From positions 1-49,377 of the forward strand of contig DAOVTB010000011.1 in the NCBI GenBank assembly GCA_030633305.1: 49,377 nt of DNA, read 5' to 3'. The notes beneath the pieces are model-generated. The model was not told the DNA's origin. It saw nothing but the letters and a program-made list of their open reading frames with translations, and searched no databases. This stretch comes from Candidatus Muiribacteriota bacterium (GTDB lineage: Bacteria; Muiribacteriota; DAOVTB01). Made by a program: the position numbers and the translations under genes. Below, piece after piece: positions 1 through 9,200 of this stretch (position 1 is its first letter; each line of letters begins with the position of its first letter).

Positions 1-297
1 ATGTTTAAGTTTGAAAAATATCAAGATGAGATAAATAGAATTTGTGAAAAATATCATGTAAAAAGCTTGATCGTTTTCGGTAGTGCACTTTCTAATGATT
101 TTAATGAAAGTAGTGATATTGATTTTTTAATTGAATTTGACAATGCAGTCAACGGTATTAATAGATATATGAATGTAAAATTTGAACTGGAAAAGTTGTT
201 TACGCGCGCAGTTGATCTTGTTATGCCAAAAGCTATTAAAAATGAAAGAATTCGGAATTATATTTATTCGAATATAAGAGAAATTTATGCAGCATGA
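1..297 (+). CDS. Minimal nucleotidyltransferase (MNT/MntA-like)
   Basis: A 98-residue protein with the polymerase-beta-type minimal nucleotidyltransferase signature: the GSALSNDF segment (residues 27-34) followed by DIDFLIEF (residues 39-46), which supplies the paired metal-binding aspartates. Family knowledge: such proteins usually pair with a HEPN protein, and some MNTs AMPylate the partner toxin as an antitoxin. Here the next gene overlaps its 3' end by 11 bp and encodes a UPF0158 protein instead of HEPN, which suggests translational coupling and joint function. The ATG is the first base of the window, so any upstream promoter or earlier start is not visible. The length matches the family, so the gene is probably complete. 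Nucleotide-transfer activity is inferred from the motif. Confidence 0.8.
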   Translation: MFKFEKYQDEINRICEKYHVKSLIVFGSALSNDFNESSDIDFLIEFDNAVNGINRYMNVKFELEKLFTRAVDLVMPKAIKNERIRNYIYSNIREIYAA

Positions 298-775
298 TTC
301 TAATAAAAGTAATATAAAATTAGTTGATATCATTACTGGGTTAGATTTTCAATCAGAAGAAACATCTACTTATTTAAATAAAGAAACTGGTGAAGTTTTT
401 TTTATTATGTCTCAAGCATTTAATGTTGTTGAAGAAGAGGATGATTCATATATTTCAATGTATGATTTGGATGAGAAACAAATTGAAACTGCACGAGATA
501 TTCTTAAAGATGAGGAAGGCATTAAATATATTCCGTTACCATCTGAATTTGATGTGCATGAATGGGAAATAATGAAAAATTTCTGTTATTCTGTTGAAGA
601 TGATAAAAAATCAAGATCATTATTAAAAGCTATTCACGGTAGAGGAGCATTTCGATGTTTTAAAGACTCTGTTTCTAGATTCGTGATGGATGATCAATGG
701 TATGATTTTCGTAATTTAGAAATTAAAAAAATTGCTATAGAATGGTGTGAAGAAAACAGTATTAAGTATATCTAA
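287..775 (+). CDS. UPF0158 family protein
   Basis: A 162-residue protein that looks like UPF0158 (Pfam PF03682): it opens with a L-x-D-I-I-x-G-L-[DE] type segment (VDIITGLDFQ), then a short strand carrying YLNKETGEVFFI, an acidic middle, and a C-terminal part with GRGAFRCFKD and WYDFR, which I recognise as conserved in the family. The biochemical function of the family is unknown. The start ATG lies inside the last codons of the upstream nucleotidyltransferase gene (11-bp overlap), so the two are almost certainly co-translated. The pair may be a toxin-antitoxin-like or RNA/protein-modifying unit, but nothing in the sequence proves this. No terminator is obvious in the 128 bp that follow. Confidence 0.8.
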   Translation: MQHDSNKSNIKLVDIITGLDFQSEETSTYLNKETGEVFFIMSQAFNVVEEEDDSYISMYDLDEKQIETARDILKDEEGIKYIPLPSEFDVHEWEIMKNFCYSVEDDKKSRSLLKAIHGRGAFRCFKDSVSRFVMDDQWYDFRNLEIKKIAIEWCEENSIKYI

Positions 776-840
776 GTTGTTAAAAACCCTAACATTATAG
801 ACCTGACCTCGTATGTTTTACTCAGACCCCTTTTTCACCA

Positions 841-880
841 TTTCTCAGCGCTCACTAAGTTGTCTGCGCGATATCTTAGT
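841..880 (+). repeat. Degenerate CTCAGCG / TCTGCGCGA repeat unit
   Basis: This stretch reads TTCTCAGCGCTCAC followed by TGTCTGCGCGAT, a diverged match to the TCTCAGCG...TCTCTGCGCGA units seen clearly near 23890, 23950 and 41290. It lies between the convergent UPF0158 and mazF genes. The match is partial and may be chance. Confidence 0.3.
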
Positions 881-903
881 AGAAGAAAAATTATATTGAC
901 GTT

Positions 904-1269
904 TTAATATTCTTTTGGAAGTGATATAACTTTGGTCAGCAGATTTATTCCGGCAATAACGTCCTTAAGTTTTTTTTCTGATAACAAACCTATTTTTTCT
1001 TCAAGATCATTTTTATTTACTGTCAAAATTTGCGTTATATTTATCACACAGTCTTTTTTTATTCCGCTAGTACCTTTTTTTAACAAAACATTGCCTGGTG
1101 ACTTTAATCTTTTTAGATTATTTGTACAAATACAAACGACAGTTGTTTGTATTCTTGAAGTATTAAAAACATCATTTTGGATAACAATGACAGGACGCCT
1201 GAATCCTGGTTCCGATCCTTCTGGTTCTCCTAAATCAAGCCAATAGATATCACCCTGACTAATGCTCAA
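904..1269 (-). CDS. mazF: MazF/PemK-family toxin, endoribonuclease
   Basis: A PemK/MazF-fold protein of 121 residues. It starts with ISQGDIYWLDLG, the usual first strand, and has the GFRRPVIVIQND segment and the central TVVCICT strand typical of the family. MazF toxins cut mRNA at short sequence motifs. The reading frame could be extended 17 codons upstream, but I chose the TTG at 1267-1269: it overlaps the antitoxin stop codon by two bases (the stop is TGA at 1266-1268), and AGGAAG sits just upstream of it as a ribosome binding site. This is the standard coupled antitoxin-toxin arrangement. The longer form would overlap the antitoxin by 55 bp and add residues outside the fold. It is transcribed with the antitoxin from the promoter at 1521-1549. 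Confidence 0.85.
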   Translation of the reverse strand: MSISQGDIYWLDLGEPEGSEPGFRRPVIVIQNDVFNTSRIQTTVVCICTNNLKRLKSPGNVLLKKGTSGIKKDCVINITQILTVNKNDLEEKIGLLSEKKLKDVIAGINLLTKVISLPKEY

Positions 1270-1514
1270 TTGGACTTCCTCTTTAACCTTTTCGAATAAT
1301 AGCGTTTTGTTCTTTTGCACAATTGATCATCATCAGATTGATCATCTTCAGAATATGCATTATTTAAGTTGTTCAGCAATTGCTGGGCTTCATATCTATC
1401 TATAAATTCCTGCATTGCCATAGCAAACACTTTACTCCTGGAAAAAGATAATTCCTGAGCAAGTAATTCCACTTTTTCAAATAAATTATCTGGTATCGAT
1501 ATAGCTGTTTTCAT
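1266..1514 (-). CDS. MazE-like ribbon-helix-helix antitoxin
   Basis: An 82-residue protein starting MKTAISIPDNLFEKVE, a ribbon-helix-helix DNA-binding strand and helix, followed by SFSRSKVFAMAMQEFI, the second helix. The acidic then basic C-terminal tail (residues 53-82) is the expected toxin-wrapping part. Family knowledge: such antitoxins neutralise the neighbouring MazF and repress their own promoter. The ATG at 1512-1514 lies six bases after a TATACT -10 box, so the transcript probably begins at or next to the start codon and has no ribosome binding site. Two direct copies of AGTATAAC (plus-strand sense) overlap the promoter and are candidate operator half-sites. Confidence 0.85.
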   Translation of the reverse strand: MKTAISIPDNLFEKVELLAQELSFSRSKVFAMAMQEFIDRYEAQQLLNNLNNAYSEDDQSDDDQLCKRTKRYYSKRLKRKSN

Positions 1515-1520
1515 ACTATC

Positions 1521-1549
1521 AGTATAACATATAGTATAACTTCAGTCAA
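1521..1549 (-). promoter_or_regulatory. mazEF promoter with direct-repeat operator
   Basis: On the minus strand TTGACT (plus 1544-1549) and TATACT (plus 1521-1526) are separated by exactly 17 bp. Two copies of AGTATAAC, at 1521-1528 and 1533-1540 with a 12-bp period, cover the -10 region and spacer. The -10 is only six bases from the antitoxin ATG, so the mRNA should be leaderless. Autorepression by the RHH antitoxin is inferred from the family. Confidence 0.65.
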
Positions 1550-1553
1550 TAGA

Positions 1554-1784
1554 GATATTGAAGATATTTTCGAAAAACCGATTGAAATCCGAAATGCCTA
1601 TCATAAACGAAGAAAAATAGGGGTCTGGTCTGGATATTAGACATAATATCGAAGACCTTTGCCTAAGTCAAAACTTTCTGGTGAATATCGATCAGCAAAA
1701 AAGTTAATCGAATTTCTGAAGCCGCAGGAACTTATCGCACGAGTTGTTCAACATATTTCTGAAAGAGAGCAACAGTTGAAATAA
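1554..1784 (+). pseudogene. Decayed coding remnant (unidentified)
   Basis: One frame reads as protein-like sequence from 1554 (DIEDIFEKPIEIRNAYHKRR) to a TAG at 1638. After a second stop at 1644 it continues in the same frame (YRRPLPKSKLSGEYRSAKKL, then IEFLKPQELIARVVQHISER) to TAA at 1782-1784. There is no start codon and there are two in-frame stops, so this is at best a relic. I do not recognise the family. It lies in the gap between mazEF and the NRPS operon next to an inverted-repeat element, which fits a degraded mobile or accessory gene. Confidence 0.35.
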
Positions 1785-1850
1785 ACAATTTTCAGGAAAT
1801 TCAATTGGAGCCTTCTTTTTTCTTCGTTTGCTCTGAATGTTCACCCAAAA

Positions 1851-1948
1851 ACAACCGTGTGTAGCAAAGAGGCGTTAATGATGTCCGAGCCACGAGGGCG
1901 AGTTCCATGTACAGGATGTACCATGTAAACATTGCAAACTACGGTTGT
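1851..1948. repeat. 98-bp element with imperfect terminal inverted repeats
   Basis: ACAACCGTGTGTAGCAA at 1851-1867 faces TTGCAAACTACGGTTGT at 1932-1948: an 8-bp perfect outer arm plus an inner GCAA/TTGC match. Inside, CATGTACAGGATGTACCATG (1906-1925) forms a second imperfect hairpin. It could be a MITE-like or structured repeat. No ORF is inside. The rest of the 1785-2113 gap holds nothing I recognise except the promoter at 2035. Confidence 0.45.
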
Positions 1949-2034
1949 CGAAGAAAAATTCCATGAACGAATCAAGGTGTGATGATAAAAACTCCAGATT
2001 TAATAATTTTGAATTGTAAAACATTCTATACTGC

Positions 2035-2063
2035 TTGAAGCATATAGGTTATTCAGTTATACT
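2035..2063 (+). promoter_or_regulatory. Probable promoter of the NRPS operon
   Basis: TTGAAG at 2035-2040 and TATACT at 2058-2063 are separated by 17 bp, about 50 bp upstream of the glycosyltransferase start. The first gene has an AGGGA ribosome binding site. No obvious regulator gene is adjacent. Confidence 0.45.
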
Positions 2064-2113
2064 ATTTGTATATTTTGATTGAAAATTAAATAAAAAATAA
2101 AAGGGAATAAAAA

Positions 2114-3586
2114 ATGAAAATTTTAATACTTACAGAAGGAACAAGGGGTGACAATGAGCCTTATGTGGCTTTGGGACGGGGATTGATTGATCGAGGACAT
2201 GATGTGTTATTGTGCAATTCTATTTTAAGACAGGCACTGAAAGATTCAAATTTTGATGATGATGACCCCAGCGATGATTCAAATTCTATTGAAAACTTTG
2301 ACAACGATGTGATTGCCAAAAAAATTGGGGTTCCATTTTGTGATTATGGCACAAATGATGAACTTAAAAATGGACTTAAAAACTTTATGGAAAATTTATA
2401 TATTCCACTTGAAATGGGTGAAGAATCTAAGAAAACCTGGAAGATCAGCATGGAAAACATGTATGCAGTCTGTCGCCAAACGCGCTATGGCAGGGCAAAG
2501 CAAATGTTAGAAATTGCCGAACAATTTAAACCAGATTTAATTGTACAAGGTGTTATATATTGTGATGCATTATCTATAGGTGAAAAACTTGGGATTCCTG
2601 TGGTTAGAAATCTTCTTTGGCCTGCATTACCTACAAACGAATTTCCTTTATTAAAACATGAAGCTTATGTTGATAATACAACCTGGGAAGATGCGATTAG
2701 TTCGGTAGATAATCCCATTGAAACATATGACGACAGTATTTTATGCTGGGAAAAGAATTATGAAGTACTTAATAAAAGACGAAATGAAATTTTTAAACTC
2801 AAAAGCCTTAGTGAAAAAGAATTTAGAGATTATTATCTAAAAGTTCCAACATTAATTGGATACAGCTCAAAGTTATATCCCATACCGGAAGACTGGAAAA
2901 ATGCATATTTTACTGGTTTTTGGAAATTAAAAGATAAAATTGATGATAATAATTACATTGATAAAAAATTAGAAGCATTTATTGAAGATGGAGAAAAACC
3001 TGTATATATGGGATGGGGCAGTGTACCTATTCAATGGGTAGGTAGAGAGCCAAAATGGATTGCAGAATTGGTTATTCGATCTTTAATGAAAGCAAAAAAA
3101 CGTGGTGTAATTTTAAAAGGAGTGTCTAATATTGATTTGTCATCCTTAATACAGGAAGAAATTCCTGATTACAATATATTGAAAGATTATGCAGATAAAA
3201 ATATAATGTTTATCTCATCTGCTCCTCATACATGGTTATTTCCAAAATGTTCCGTAATAATTCATCATGGTGGAGTCGGAACCACTACAACTGCTTTAAT
3301 GTCTTCTGTTCCACAACTGATAACAACAGTTTCATTTGATAATTTTATTATCGCTGCTAATATACAAAGAATTAATGCAGGCATCAAAATGCCTTTTCTT
3401 TCAGCATGTACGCCGGAGATCTTAAGCGATGCTATCATAAAAATAACCTCAGACAAAAAATTTATTGAAGGCGCAAATCTTGCTGGAGAACAAGTAACCA
3501 AAGAATGTTCTAATTCCATAAAATTAGCTGTTGACAGGATTGAAAAAATTAAAGCTGATTATCAATTTCCATGGAAGTTGAAATAA
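2114..3586 (+). CDS. UGT-type glycosyltransferase (GT1/MGT family)
   Basis: A 490-residue GT-B glycosyltransferase resembling macrolide, sterol and glycopeptide glycosyltransferases. The N-terminus MKILILTEGTRGDNEPYVAL is the usual acceptor-domain start (T-x-G-[ST]-R-G-D-x-x-P). The C-terminal donor-binding motif is HHGGVGTTTTAL (about residues 385-396), followed by a V-P-Q and a DN segment where many members have DQ. It probably moves a sugar from a nucleotide donor to a small lipophilic or peptide acceptor. It is first in an operon with an MFS exporter, an acyltransferase-like protein and an NRPS, so the likely acceptor is the NRPS product. The donor sugar cannot be read from the sequence, and no sugar-nucleotide biosynthesis genes are in the window. 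Confidence 0.85.
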   Translation: MKILILTEGTRGDNEPYVALGRGLIDRGHDVLLCNSILRQALKDSNFDDDDPSDDSNSIENFDNDVIAKKIGVPFCDYGTNDELKNGLKNFMENLYIPLEMGEESKKTWKISMENMYAVCRQTRYGRAKQMLEIAEQFKPDLIVQGVIYCDALSIGEKLGIPVVRNLLWPALPTNEFPLLKHEAYVDNTTWEDAISSVDNPIETYDDSILCWEKNYEVLNKRRNEIFKLKSLSEKEFRDYYLKVPTLIGYSSKLYPIPEDWKNAYFTGFWKLKDKIDDNNYIDKKLEAFIEDGEKPVYMGWGSVPIQWVGREPKWIAELVIRSLMKAKKRGVILKGVSNIDLSSLIQEEIPDYNILKDYADKNIMFISSAPHTWLFPKCSVIIHHGGVGTTTTALMSSVPQLITTVSFDNFIIAANIQRINAGIKMPFLSACTPEILSDAIIKITSDKKFIEGANLAGEQVTKECSNSIKLAVDRIEKIKADYQFPWKLK

Positions 3587-3607
3587 TTTTAAGGTGAAAA
3601 TATAATT

Positions 3608-4816
3608 ATGAAAGTAAAAAATCTTGAAGCAAAATTAAGTTTACCTTCTTTAACAGCAATTTTTTTAAGTATAATTTTTGTGAATTACTGTTTGGACAGC
3701 TATCTGCCATCGGTTCCTTCTATCGCAAAAAGTTTAAATACAAATATTTCAAATATCCAATTTTCATTTGCTATAACAGCAGTCGGCATGGGATTTGGTA
3801 CTTTAATTGCTGGAATGTTACTAACATACAGACCCAGAAAATTTTTATTTTACATCAGTTGTGTACTAGGTCTTATTGGTGAAGTTTTCTGCTTTCATCC
3901 TGTTATTTTAACAGGATTTATTATTGGTAGAATTATAACTGGAATAGCAATTGGTATGATGACTAGTGTTATTGTCACAATAGTATGTGATAAATATACA
4001 GGAATAAGACTTGCCAAAATCAATTCAATATTAATGATGCTTTTATCTTTAATTCCTGCAATATCACCTTTTGTTGGAGGTCATGTTGAAACACACATGG
4101 GATGGCAGTATAATTTTATAATACCATTGATTATGTTTTCCTTGATTACTATTATGGTGTATTTTTTTATACCAGAGACCTTTTCTTCTCAGAAAACACA
4201 AATTAAAAAAGCTAAGATAAGTTCAATAGCTAAAACTTTTTTTGAACCCCTGAAGGATATAAAAATTGTAATGATTATGTCTTGTGGTTTTATTTCAATG
4301 GGATGTGTATTATCATATTTAGCAATTGGTCCAAATCTTTTTCAAGTTAATTTAAAATTAACTCCTGTTCAATATGGGGGGTTAGCCGTCTATTCGACCA
4401 TTGCGTATATATCCTCAGCAATTATTAATACAAAATTTATTAAATACGGATTTAATAAAATTATGTTTCCAGGAGCAATTCTAAGCTGTTTGGCTGCATT
4501 TGCTATGATTATATTATACATGATTGGGTATTTTAATGTTCTTGTTATTGTATTGCCTTTTACTATTTTTCTTTTTGCCATAAATCTTATTCAAATGAAT
4601 ACACTCCCACTTGCTATTACCATGTATGATAAAAATAAAAGTTCACCTGCTGGACTAATTATTTTTGTTCAAACTATCTTTGCTTCAATATTGGGTATCA
4701 TAGCATCTTATCTGCCTGCAAAAAACCAGTTTTACTTAGGTGTATTGATGAGTATTTCGGCAATAGCATTACTGATTTTATTGAGCATAATTTTTAAGAA
4801 AGGAACTAAAATATGA
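3608..4816 (+). CDS. MFS transporter, Bcr/CflA-like drug exporter
   Basis: A 402-residue, highly hydrophobic protein with about 12 predicted membrane segments. The first segment is followed by LDSYLPSVPSIAKSLNT, close to the Y-[LT]-P-[AS]-[FL]-P-x-I segment of Bcr/CflA-type exporters. A basic loop (TYRPRKF) between segments 2 and 3 corresponds to the MFS motif A region. It lies 21 bp after the glycosyltransferase and overlaps the next gene by 4 bp (ATGA), so it is part of the NRPS operon. It most likely exports the finished compound or gives self-resistance. The substrate is inferred from context only. Confidence 0.85.
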   Translation: MKVKNLEAKLSLPSLTAIFLSIIFVNYCLDSYLPSVPSIAKSLNTNISNIQFSFAITAVGMGFGTLIAGMLLTYRPRKFLFYISCVLGLIGEVFCFHPVILTGFIIGRIITGIAIGMMTSVIVTIVCDKYTGIRLAKINSILMMLLSLIPAISPFVGGHVETHMGWQYNFIIPLIMFSLITIMVYFFIPETFSSQKTQIKKAKISSIAKTFFEPLKDIKIVMIMSCGFISMGCVLSYLAIGPNLFQVNLKLTPVQYGGLAVYSTIAYISSAIINTKFIKYGFNKIMFPGAILSCLAAFAMIILYMIGYFNVLVIVLPFTIFLFAINLIQMNTLPLAITMYDKNKSSPAGLIIFVQTIFASILGIIASYLPAKNQFYLGVLMSISAIALLILLSIIFKKGTKI

Positions 4817-6156
4817 AACAAAGAAGAATGTCCTGTTTTGAACATGCAAGTTATAATTATTCTGAAAGTTCTCCAAATTTTTTTGCAGGTTGTATAACAG
4901 TAGAAAAACAATTTTCTCTGGAAGAAGTAAAATTTGCACTAAAAAAATCTCAGAAAAAGTTTTATCTATCAAGATGTACCATTCAAAGAGATAAAGATAA
5001 TAATCCATGGTTTATTGAAAACTGTAATTCAGAAATTCCAATAAAACATTTAACTAAAGAGAATGATGAACAGTGGCGAGATATTTGTCAACAGGAGTTA
5101 TCAATTGGATTTTCTCCAAAAAACCCATTATTTAGAGTAATTTTATTAACAAATAAATCAGAGACTGATATAATTTTAGCGGGGCACCACACAATAGGAG
5201 ACGGATATTGTGTTACTTCCTTTTATAGATCCATAATAGAATTTTTGGATAACCCTGATAAAGCTGTTGATCCTTATGAAATTTTTCCTCCTGTTGAAAA
5301 ATTAATACCTGAAAAAACATATAATTCTTTAAAAAATAAGTGTAAAGATCAAATAGATAGTTTTTTTAATCAAATAGAAAAAATACCTGAAATCAAACTA
5401 TCCAAAGTCGCAACAGGAGAAGACACGGTAATTTTTAAAGAAAAAAAATACAAAATGTTTAACTGGAAATTAGATAAAAAATTAACGAAACAGATGCTTC
5501 TAAAAATTAAAAGTGAAAAGGTTACAGTCCATCATTTTATAAGTGCTGTTTTGTTAAAAGCGTTCTATGTATCTTCAACTTGTATTGATAAATCATACGG
5601 TCTTTCTCAAAGTCCGATAAGTTTAAGGCCCTATTTCAATCAAGATGTTGGCGAGAGTTTATCATGTTATATCTCATTTATTTTTGCAAAAATATTCTGG
5701 AAAGAAAATAATGAAATTTGGGAGATGGCTAGAGAGTTAAAGAAAATTTATAAAGAAGAATTAGAAAAAGACGATATTTTCTTTCCACTTGTACAAACAA
5801 ATGAAATTATAGAGTTTAATAAAGACATGGCTGATCAGAACTTAAGAAAAGGTTCAGCCATGGCGGAACAAAATGCAGAACCTGATATTGATAATAAACT
5901 ACCCCCGTATGATTTTTCTCTATCTAACCTGGGTAGAATAAAATTACCTGAAAAAATAGGAACATTAAAAATTAGAAGAATCCTAGGTCCAGGGTTTAGT
6001 GCTGTTGGCAAAGAAAGAGTAATATTGATTTATACTTTTGCTGGAGAAATGCATTTTACATTTTCTGTCGATACTCGTTATTTTGATGTAAAAAAAGTTA
6101 AAGAAATAATGTCCATATCAAAAAAAATAATATCTGATACAGTTATATGTGAATAA
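4813..6156 (+). CDS. Stand-alone condensation/acyltransferase-like protein
   Basis: A 447-residue protein of the CoA-dependent acyltransferase superfamily (NRPS condensation, PapA5 and alcohol acetyltransferase fold). The catalytic HHxxxDG motif is intact as HHTIGDG (about residues 123-129). The C-terminal half has a LSNLGRIKLP segment similar to the S-N-x-G structural motif of PapA5/AATase-type members. It is translationally coupled to the MFS gene (ATGA overlap) and followed after 73 bp by the NRPS. Likely roles are in-trans acylation of the peptide, for example on a sugar or threonine hydroxyl, or esterification after release. Low similarity to NRPS-embedded C domains argues for a tailoring acyltransferase over a missing elongation domain. 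Confidence 0.75.
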   Translation: MKQRRMSCFEHASYNYSESSPNFFAGCITVEKQFSLEEVKFALKKSQKKFYLSRCTIQRDKDNNPWFIENCNSEIPIKHLTKENDEQWRDICQQELSIGFSPKNPLFRVILLTNKSETDIILAGHHTIGDGYCVTSFYRSIIEFLDNPDKAVDPYEIFPPVEKLIPEKTYNSLKNKCKDQIDSFFNQIEKIPEIKLSKVATGEDTVIFKEKKYKMFNWKLDKKLTKQMLLKIKSEKVTVHHFISAVLLKAFYVSSTCIDKSYGLSQSPISLRPYFNQDVGESLSCYISFIFAKIFWKENNEIWEMARELKKIYKEELEKDDIFFPLVQTNEIIEFNKDMADQNLRKGSAMAEQNAEPDIDNKLPPYDFSLSNLGRIKLPEKIGTLKIRRILGPGFSAVGKERVILIYTFAGEMHFTFSVDTRYFDVKKVKEIMSISKKIISDTVICE

Positions 6157-6229
6157 AAATGAAACTCTTTATTCCTGTTAATTAAGCGTATTTAAAATAA
6201 AGGAAATCTATTAAAAAGAAGGAATTAAA

Positions 6230-9200
6230 ATGAAGGATATTTATAAACTAAGCCATGCTCAAAAGCGTATTTTTTTAGAAGATCAATTAAATCCCAATAC
6301 GTCAATGTGGACTATTCCATTTGTTGCAACAATTTCAAAGACCATTAATCAGGAACTTATTAAACAATCCTTTGATTATGTTGTCTCGGCGCATGAGGCT
6401 TTTCGTATAAAGTTTAGTTTTATTGATAATGAAATATGTCAATATTTAGATGACACCATGAAACATGATATTGAGTTTCTTGATTTTTCAAATAAGAATG
6501 AAAAACATTTCTGGAAAAACTGGGTAAAAAGCGAATCTCGAAAAGTGATGCCGATCCTGGACTCTAATCTATTAGAATTTAAGGTTGCTTCTCTAGGGAA
6601 TGGTTATTCTGGTTTTCTTTTATTCCTGCATCATATTATTGCTGATGGAACAACTGTAGCTCTGGTTTTCAGGCAGATCATCGAATGTTATGAATCTCTG
6701 GTACAAGGGGACGCTATGCCTTCTTTAGAAAATGCTGGTTTTCTCAGCAGCCTTTCTTTAGAAAGTGATTATTTAAAATCAGAAAAATACAAGGATGATG
6801 AACGATATTGGTTGGAGAAGTTTAATGATATCCCGGAAGCGTTAGAATTTTCTTATAAACCAAAAACAGAATCTACAGTGACAGATCGATTCAAGTTATC
6901 CCTGTCTACGGAACTCAATAAAAAATTGTATAATTTTTGTCGAAAAAATCATCAATCACCTTTAAGAGTAATGATAGCAGCATTCTCTGGCCTTGCATTC
7001 CGATTGACGGGAAAAGAAAGGATTGTTATTGGATCGGGTACAGCGTGTCGCCCGGAAGGATATGAAAATACAGCTGGAATGTATGTGTCGTCTGTACCAC
7101 TTTTGGTGGATGTTAAAGCTAGCAGTAGTTTCAACGATCTGGTTAATGACGTGGCAGATACATTACGTGCTGCAGTCAAACACCAGCAATATCCATATGA
7201 TGTGTTGATCGCTCAGCTTCAAAAAACTCAACCAGTTCCAGATTTTATGGATGTCACCATGGTCGGATTTCTGGATATTCTCTATTCGGATGATTATGAT
7301 GTAAAGGATTCTTGCAATGGATCTTCCAATAGTGCTCTGACATGTTATGTCAGTTACAACAAATCTGGCGATGAATCCAGCCATAGAGTAGATATCAATA
7401 TAAATTATAAATGTGATTTGTTTGACCAGGAAAGTATCAGGCGTCTAACAGATCAATTAAAATTATTCCTGGAATCAGCCTTAAATTCACCTGATAAGTT
7501 GGTGTCAGAGCTTGATATAGTTTCCCAAGAAGAACAAAAGCAGATAATTACTGGATTTAACACAAATTTTAACAATTTTCCTAAGGATAAAAATATTCAT
7601 CAGATTTTTGAAGAACAGGTTAATTCTACTCCTTCACAAAGAGCTGTATTTACATCTGAAGAAAAACTGAAGTATTACGAATTAAATGCTCGTGCGAATC
7701 AATTATGTCGCAAGTTAATCAAAGCTGGATTGAATAGAGGTGGTGTTGCCGGAATTCTAGTGGATCAGTCACCAAATATGATTGTTGCTGTGCTGGCTAT
7801 TCTCAAAACTGGGGCAGCTTACATGCCTATTGATTCAAAGTATCCCCAGGAACGAGTGGAATTCATGCTTGATGATGCCAAGGCTAATGTTATAGTTACG
7901 CAATCTCATTTTCTCAGCCAATTGAATACTTCAAGAACCATTGTAAATCTTGATGATGAATTGCTTTTTTCAGGTGATTCATCTGATGTTTGTATAGAGT
8001 GCAGTCCTGATGATCTTGCGTGTTTGATTTATACCTCTGGTTCAACTGGTAAGCCCAAGGGAGTAATGCTTGAACACAAATCAATTGTCAATTTTTCATA
8101 CTGGTGGATCAATCATGCAGGAATTACTGAAAAAGATCATTTTTCAAAGCACGCAAGTTTTAGTTTCGATGCATCAATTTTAGAAATATATCCATCACTT
8201 TTTGCTGGAGCGACATTATATATAGTCCCTGATCAAATAAGATTATCCCTGCATGAATTGAATGCGTTTTATGAAGAAAATAATATAACAATAGCGTTTT
8301 TCACAACTCAGTTTGCTGAACAATTTATGGATTTAATTGATAACCATTCATTACGATTTCTAGCTGCGGGAGGAGAAAAACTTCGTACTTTCAAGGAAAG
8401 AGATTATCAATTGGTCAATATTTATGGACCAACGGAAGCAACGGTTTGTGTTACTGTTTTCAATGTATCTAAAACATATGAAAACATACCGATTGGAAAA
8501 CCAGTTAGTAACTGCAATATATATATCCTTGATGCTAATAATAAACCTATGCCTATTGGTGTTTCGGGGGAACTTTGTATTGGTGGAATACCACTTGCAA
8601 GAGGATATTTGAATCGTCCTGATTTGTCTGTTGAAAAATTCATAAATAGTCCATTCCATACTGATGAAAAAATGTATCGTACTGGTGATTTGGCCAGATG
8701 GTTACCAGACGGTAATATCGAACATATGGGAAGGATTGACCGTCAGGTCAAGATTCGAGGTTTCAGGATAGAACCTGGTGAAGTCGAACTGGCACTGTTA
8801 AATATAGAAGGGATTACTGAATCTGCAGTAGTGCCAAGAAAAGATGCCGGTGGACGTTTGTTTCTTTGCGGATATTTTGTTGGAAATAAAGAGATTGACT
8901 CTAAGACTGTGAAAAACAATATGGAAGAATTGTTACCACCATATATGGTTCCTCAATATTTGGTTCAACTGGAAGAAATGCCTTTAACTGGAAGTGGAAA
9001 AATAGATAGAAAGCGTCTCCCTGCTCCTGAAATCACTAAAGGCGAAAAAATTGATTATACACCTCCACAGACCGATATGCAAAAGGTTATTATTGATATC
9101 TGGCAGACTGTTCTTGATCAGGAAAAAATCGGAATTGATGATAACTTTTTTGCTTTGGGCGGCCATTCGCTAAAAGCTGTATCGATAGCTGTTCAGATTG

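Noticed and set aside
1851-1948. Possible integron attC site
   Set aside because: The arms do not give the RYYYAAC/GTTRRRY core pair (the right end reads GTTGTCG), there is no integrase in the window and neighbouring genes are not cassette-like.
4813-6156. Missing fourth NRPS condensation module
   Set aside because: It is a stand-alone protein with no A or PCP domain and its C-terminal half resembles PapA5/AATase-type acyltransferases more than embedded C domains.
8360-8659. Minus-strand frames inside the NRPS, repeated near 11423-11731
   Set aside because: They recur at the 3,072-bp spacing only because the module is duplicated; they are antisense shadows of the A domains.
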